Below, one piece after another: positions 59,447 to 64,000 of a DNA stretch of 64,000 nucleotides. The translations under genes were made by a program, and so were the position numbers. Location: contig CP179212.1 of the NCBI GenBank assembly GCA_051201675.1, forward strand, positions 1,116,001-1,180,000, read 5' to 3'. The notes under the pieces are model-generated. The model searched no databases, was not told where the DNA came from, and worked only from the letters and a program-made list of their open reading frames with translations. Within the stretch, counting starts at the first letter, position 1. Each line of letters begins with the position of its first letter. This DNA comes from HTCC2207 sp002685195. GTDB taxonomy: Bacteria > Pseudomonadota > Gammaproteobacteria > Pseudomonadales > Porticoccaceae.

Positions 59447-62400
59447 TTAATCCACAGTTACTTCGCTAAAGAGTCCTATCTGAGGGAAATATAGAGCACA
59501 GCGTACTGGTTCTGACCCAATCTGCCTGTAAAGGCCGGCATAGTGCGCCAACTGGGGTAGGTATCTGTCTATTTGCCTTTGTTCAAACTGGCTTAGACTT
59601 TCACTATCATTTGGCTGGGCAAACTTATAATCAATAATCCAGCGGAAACCACCATCAATAAATGTCCTATCTATTATAGAAACGCCTACTTTATCGCTTC
59701 CTGAAAGAGAATGACTGAGCGATTGTTCGCAATAAGCCTCTTCATGATTTCCCAGAATCCACTGTCCTTTGGCTTCTTGAGTAATGGTATAAATAGCTTT
59801 GCTGAGGTCCTCAAGCTCTTGCTCAGACACCAGAATGCCAAGTTCTTTTAACTGTCCAGTCCAAGCCGCGGGTAGTCGATGTATTCGATCGTTGGGCCAA
59901 GCTCTAAGACCGTCGTTTGCTATTTGCTTCAAACTTCTATGTAAAACCGTGCCAAGGTGTCGGGCTCTCAGAGATAAGTCACTATCAGGAGTTAATTCGG
60001 GGCCTGAGGACTTTGTTGCTGGAACAGTTAGTAATGCATATTGATGGTTATTTCGAGTAACAAAATCTGAGGGAAGTCTTCGAATGTGGCGTAGCTGCTT
60101 TTTTTGGTCTTCGGGTGACTCATGCTCTGGCGTAGCAATCACGTTGTAGACTTCTGCGTTAAGTCCCTCAAGAACTGATGGCCAAATGGGGCTAATCAAG
60201 CTTGTTTTACCCGGTGTATTCCACCCTTCTTTTTTCCCAGGTATTAATTTCCCATAGAGATATAGCTTACTGATAGCGCGTGTTACAGCCACATATAATA
60301 CTCGCGTATCTTCGAGACGTTTCTTTAGATTAGATTCGTATTTAAGGTACCCATAAACAGGATCATCCTCTTCATCGTGCGCACCCAAAGGAGCCATTAT
60401 TAATGCGCTTTGATTATCTTCGCCAATGATCTTTTGCCATCGAAGTAATGGTTTACTATCTGAGGCGGACTTACTAGTCAAAGACGGCAAGATTACATGA
60501 TCAAACTCCAACCCCTTTGATTTGTGTATGGTCATTATTTGGATCTTAGTTTTCTTCAGCTGATCAGCGCTATAGTGGGGAGAGGGATTTGCGTAGAGTT
60601 TCTCTACGGCAAGTTCAAAGAGAGACCAGTCCCTCACCAATCCTGCTACCTGCCAAGTTTCAAGCAGGTCTAAGTAACTGCGAAGGTCACTGAGATCGGC
60701 ATCACCAGAAACTGTTTCAGCTCCACCTAAGCTCTGCCAGATGGACTCAACCTCGGTGCGGATATCTACTCTTCTTCGTTCACCCCATGCATTTAGTAGT
60801 ATCGGAATGATTCTTTTCAGCGCAACCCGTCCGTAATCAGTTAGTTTTGCAGCTGAGGAAGACGCCATTAAATTTTGCAATTGCCCAAGAATCGCGTCCC
60901 CGTTGTAGGGAGTTATCATCGTGCTATTTGAAATTGTTAATAAATCCTCTAGACCAAGGCCGCAGAAGGGTGTTCGTAATAATGCTAGCCAAGCAATCCT
61001 ATCTGCGGGGGACACAAGAGCACGTGTCAGCGACATCATATCTAAAACAGGCATTCTTGTTCCCAGAGGAGTGATATCGTGGGCCTCCCAGTTAAGCCTA
61101 GCTGTTTGAAGCGCAGGAATAATATGCTTTAAATGGCCTCGGCTACGAACCAAAATAGCAATTGATTGGGCAGGATCATCCTGATTAATCTGCAAACAGG
61201 TATTGGCAATATGCTTAGCTTCTTCGCTTTCAGCTAAATCACCGGTAAAACCCTGAAAATGAACGGCAGCGTGGTCGCTCTTAGATTTAAACGCTGCTGC
61301 AAGTGAGTAGGGTATCGCACCGCGGCTAATATCGGCTTTTTTTGGGAAGGCCTCCGTAAATGCGTTATTTACCCAATCGACAATTCCCTTTTCGGATCGA
61401 AAATTTGTAGTTAGGTTTATAGGTGTACATTGGACCGTTCCAACGGGGTGGCGCTGACTGTTTATAAACAAGCCTACATTGGCGTTACGAAAACCATATA
61501 AAGACTGCATAGCATCGCCTACTAGGAATAGCGTTCTTCCATCATCAGGCTGCCAGCCGCTGACCAATTGCGCGAGCAACTCTACCTGGGATCCAGAAGT
61601 GTCTTGAAATTCGTCAACTAATATGTGCCTTAATTGGTAATCTAAGCGCAGCGTGACGTCAGATACTACCTCGTCAGATGTTGGAGAAACAGCTTCTAAC
61701 GCTGCTAATGTAATAGCGGAGTAATCACATTGATCATGCGCCTTGAATTCAATATCAAGTTCTGCCGCTAAACGCGGTAAAAGTTGAGCTAGGGCATTAA
61801 GAATCAGCTGTTCACTGATATTTATCGATTTACTCGGTAGGTGCAAAATGTTATTGATTTGACTGACAAGATCAGCCTGCGCTCTACACCAATCTAGCAG
61901 TGTCTCCATGCGAGACTTATGCTCTTTCTTGTCAGATGGAAAGCCACCATTTTTATCTACTTTCGAACGAATAGCTCCGTCCTTGGTAACCAACATCCTT
62001 AAGAGGGTTTGCCAATCAGCTATTCCTGAGAGACCTGCATCAGGAGGCTCGGTGATACCGGCCAATTGAGTTAAGCTTGGGTTTTTGCCCTCGGGTGCAT
62101 GAGTCGCTGCAAAGTCTGCAAGCTCAATGAGTTCTCCTGCGACGGGCATTAGACGGTCTTGCAGATCAATGATATTTTCTGCGACGATTTCATCGATTAC
62201 CTGTTCGAAATAATGGTGATTGTCCTTAATGCCATAGATGATCGGAAGCCACTCTTCACGCTTACTGAGCAATTCTGATAATAGCCGCTCACATCGAGCT
62301 AAATCGTTTCCCGTGTGAGCTAGCAGCACAGTGAGATGAGGAGTCAATGCATCATCAGTTTCCAGTTTTTGTAGAAGTGAGCGACTTGCACTTTGATAGT

Positions 62401-62845
62401 GCACCTCCGGTTGATCGCTCGGCTCAGATAGATCCCCAAGCTTAGTTTCTAGAGAAAACTGGCGAGCAATATAGCGACAAAAACTATCAATGGTCTGGAT
62501 GCGCAACCGATTTGGCATGTCCAACAAATTCCAGTTTAAATTCTGGTCTTGTTGCAGTGCCTTCTGAGCGAAGTCCCAGGTCTGTGCCTCATATTGATTC
62601 TCAGGTCTTGGTTCGTTGGCAGCTGTTTGTAATGCTGAATGAACTCTTGCAGCCATTTCTGCAGCCGCTTTGCGAGTAAACGTAATGCTAAGTATCTCTT
62701 CTGGATGATTTACAGTACCCAGCAAGCATAAAATACGTTGAGTAATGAGTCCTGTTTTGCCCGATCCAGCAGGGGCGGAAACAATAAAACTCTCTTCAGG
62801 GTCGATGGCTTTAAGACGCTCTGTGTGGTCGACGACTAAAGTCAC
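59447..62845 (-). CDS. UvrD-family helicase with C-terminal nuclease, AddA-like
   Basis: A 1132-residue superfamily-1 helicase. Walker A is APAGSGKT at 24-31, motif Ia is SITFTRKAAAEMAARV, motif II is HILVDEFQDTSGSQVELL, motif III-IV includes GDAMQSLYGFRNANVGLF, and motif VI is TRVLYVAVTRAISKLYLYG. The C-terminus has a PD-(D/E)XK nuclease: GTVLHRSLKQIA, then IDRTFIDGGFRWIIDYKFA and QLAHYAGLYR. This is the AddA/RecB layout. It overlaps the partner nuclease gene by four bases and probably forms a double-strand-break resection complex with it. Confidence 0.9.
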   Translation of the reverse strand: MTLVVDHTERLKAIDPEESFIVSAPAGSGKTGLITQRILCLLGTVNHPEEILSITFTRKAAAEMAARVHSALQTAANEPRPENQYEAQTWDFAQKALQQDQNLNWNLLDMPNRLRIQTIDSFCRYIARQFSLETKLGDLSEPSDQPEVHYQSASRSLLQKLETDDALTPHLTVLLAHTGNDLARCERLLSELLSKREEWLPIIYGIKDNHHYFEQVIDEIVAENIIDLQDRLMPVAGELIELADFAATHAPEGKNPSLTQLAGITEPPDAGLSGIADWQTLLRMLVTKDGAIRSKVDKNGGFPSDKKEHKSRMETLLDWCRAQADLVSQINNILHLPSKSINISEQLILNALAQLLPRLAAELDIEFKAHDQCDYSAITLAALEAVSPTSDEVVSDVTLRLDYQLRHILVDEFQDTSGSQVELLAQLVSGWQPDDGRTLFLVGDAMQSLYGFRNANVGLFINSQRHPVGTVQCTPINLTTNFRSEKGIVDWVNNAFTEAFPKKADISRGAIPYSLAAAFKSKSDHAAVHFQGFTGDLAESEEAKHIANTCLQINQDDPAQSIAILVRSRGHLKHIIPALQTARLNWEAHDITPLGTRMPVLDMMSLTRALVSPADRIAWLALLRTPFCGLGLEDLLTISNSTMITPYNGDAILGQLQNLMASSSAAKLTDYGRVALKRIIPILLNAWGERRRVDIRTEVESIWQSLGGAETVSGDADLSDLRSYLDLLETWQVAGLVRDWSLFELAVEKLYANPSPHYSADQLKKTKIQIMTIHKSKGLEFDHVILPSLTSKSASDSKPLLRWQKIIGEDNQSALIMAPLGAHDEEDDPVYGYLKYESNLKKRLEDTRVLYVAVTRAISKLYLYGKLIPGKKEGWNTPGKTSLISPIWPSVLEGLNAEVYNVIATPEHESPEDQKKQLRHIRRLPSDFVTRNNHQYALLTVPATKSSGPELTPDSDLSLRARHLGTVLHRSLKQIANDGLRAWPNDRIHRLPAAWTGQLKELGILVSEQELEDLSKAIYTITQEAKGQWILGNHEEAYCEQSLSHSLSGSDKVGVSIIDRTFIDGGFRWIIDYKFAQPNDSESLSQFEQRQIDRYLPQLAHYAGLYRQIGSEPVRCALYFPQIGLFSEVTVD

Positions 62846-64000
62846 AGGGATCTCACTTTTGGTTTGAGAGCTTTAGATTCTATAGACTTATTAACCATTG
62901 GCTCTTCCGGCCAGCGGTTAAGTGGCAATAAGTGAGTTTGATAGATAACACCACTGGGGTGTATGACTTCCATTTGCGCAATGCCAGCTGTAAATTCACT
63001 AGCAAGGGCCTCCATTGACTCATGCCACAGGGCAACTGATTCACTCCAACTGCGATTCCCTTTTTCGCTGTCTAATAATTGACTGTCACTGATGCCAGAG
63101 AATCGAATATTACCTCCCTTAATTTGTGCAAAGGCGCAGCCATTCACTGGTGGGCGGCAAGCAGAAACATAAAGAGGCAGCTGCGGGTCCTTCGGGCGTT
63201 CACCATCCCAGTGGGATGGATTAATTAAGCCTGATTTATAATCAATAATTAACAACTTTCCATCTATTCTATCTATTCTGTCGATGCGAAGAGAGATATC
63301 AAGATTGCCAAAAGACGCTGTTTTTTTAACTTCAAGATCTTCGATAATAAAGTCCGGCCTTTTTTTCTCTTCTTCTATCCACTCGATTAACAGCTTGATG
63401 AGCCTATCTTTTTCAATCATCCGATAATGCTGGCCACGCAGAATTGGGTGGTGCATAGCCCATTTATCAAGTACTTTTGAGGCTGAAGTGTCAAGTTGGT
63501 TAGCAATAGATTTTTCGGATAGTCGTTGCAGCTCCGCTGAGCTTTGCCAGATATCCCACAACTCAAATAAAGTTTCATGGAGTATTGTTCCGCGATCCAT
63601 GCCGTTAAGACCGTGGCTTGGTTGCTCTAGGGGTTGCGCTTTTAACCGATGAATGGCGAACGCATTAAAAGGGCAAGCAGCTTGATTTTTAAATAGGGCA
63701 CTACCTGCACTGATTGACTCTATAGATTGATCAAACAGCGGAGCTTTGTCTTCATGAAGAGACGTTTGATTATCTTGCCTAAGCCAGTGAGGGAAGGCAG
63801 CAATATTTCCGATAAGATCTTTAACCTCGATGGAAGGCATATCTCGAAGTAGGGCACTTCGCTGGAGTGCCTCTTCTCCTTTGGTACTTGAATAACTAAA
63901 AAATAATTCGCAACTACTATTGATATATCCAAGGAGTAATCGCCGAGCTATTTCAAGTTCTCTCTCAGGTAAGCAGTGGGGCATTTTCTTTAGGCGTTGG
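62842..64000 (-). CDS. PD-(D/E)XK nuclease, AddB-like partner (5' partial)
   Basis: The frame stays open from the first ATG (63984) to the window edge, so the gene starts beyond base 64000 and only the C-terminal 385 residues are seen. They include GTILHETLFELWDIW, the nuclease core DRIDRIDGKLLIIDYKSGLINPSHWDG and the QLPLYVSA motif. The order matches a C-terminal RecB-family nuclease domain, as in AddB and the proteobacterial repair proteins encoded with such helicases. The cysteines that bind an iron-sulfur cluster in classic AddB are not evident, apart from one in ACPFNAFAI. Its stop overlaps the start of the helicase gene. Confidence 0.85.
   Translation of the reverse strand, partial: QRLKKMPHCLPERELEIARRLLLGYINSSCELFFSYSSTKGEEALQRSALLRDMPSIEVKDLIGNIAAFPHWLRQDNQTSLHEDKAPLFDQSIESISAGSALFKNQAACPFNAFAIHRLKAQPLEQPSHGLNGMDRGTILHETLFELWDIWQSSAELQRLSEKSIANQLDTSASKVLDKWAMHHPILRGQHYRMIEKDRLIKLLIEWIEEEKKRPDFIIEDLEVKKTASFGNLDISLRIDRIDRIDGKLLIIDYKSGLINPSHWDGERPKDPQLPLYVSACRPPVNGCAFAQIKGGNIRFSGISDSQLLDSEKGNRSWSESVALWHESMEALASEFTAGIAQMEVIHPSGVIYQTHLLPLNRWPEEPMVNKSIESKALKPKVRSL

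Overview
The window is an ordinary chromosomal stretch of a gammaproteobacterium with moderate, slightly AT-leaning base composition. The left third (prmB, aroC, a LysR regulator, leuC-leuD-leuB, asd, a FimV-like protein, truA, trpF, accD, folC, a SPOR-domain protein, cvpA, purF) follows the gene order I know from Pseudomonas. The AT-leaning composition, an NhaB sodium/proton antiporter, FabV and a peptide-uptake operon fit a marine heterotroph, perhaps a SAR92/Porticoccaceae or Cellvibrio-type lineage; that placement is inference. I see no prophage, insertion sequence, CRISPR array or tRNA gene.

Layout. 1-15.9 kb: a mostly plus-strand biosynthetic block (chorismate, leucine, lysine/threonine precursor, tryptophan, fatty acid, folate, purine) ending in msrA. 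15.9-21.1 kb: a minus-strand peptide ABC importer. 21.2-26.4 kb: the 4.5S SRP RNA, dnaX with a programmed frameshift signal, ybaB, recR, rnd, ycgL, ycgN and a small membrane protein. 26.4-30.4 kb: a minus-strand ECF sigma factor with two unusual membrane partners, next to a divergent MoxR ATPase/VWA pair. 30.4-42 kb: fadD, nhaB, nudC, sohB, a KefC-type antiporter, a 38-residue membrane protein with nadA, a BepA-like protease, a PerM/AI-2E-type protein and an unknown membrane protein. 42-53 kb: aceE-aceF-gloA, a GNAT-like protein, fabV-lpxL, dapA-bamC and a metallo-hydrolase. 53-64 kb: a non-coding region with DnaA-box-like sites, a leucine-rich lipoprotein, rsmJ, an EamA transporter, dapE, cmoM, a membrane J-domain protein, DAHP synthase, and an AddA/AddB-like helicase-nuclease pair cut by the window edge.

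How the genes connect. LeuCD and LeuB perform consecutive leucine steps and probably answer to the divergent LysR protein, whose two candidate operators lie at positions typical for this regulator class. Asd and DapA/DapE belong to the lysine/peptidoglycan branch. AroC and DAHP synthase are the last and first shikimate steps. AccD, FabV, LpxL and FadD cover fatty-acid synthesis, lipid A acylation and fatty-acid activation. DnaX, RecR, YbaB and the AddAB-like pair cover replication and repair.

No clearly new system is proven. The best candidates are the ECF sigma cassette (26.5-28.2 kb), the DnaA-box/repeat region (53.0-53.25 kb), and three sets of regulatory signals: tandem LysR boxes at leuC, the dnaX slippery site, and palindromes upstream of aceE and accD.
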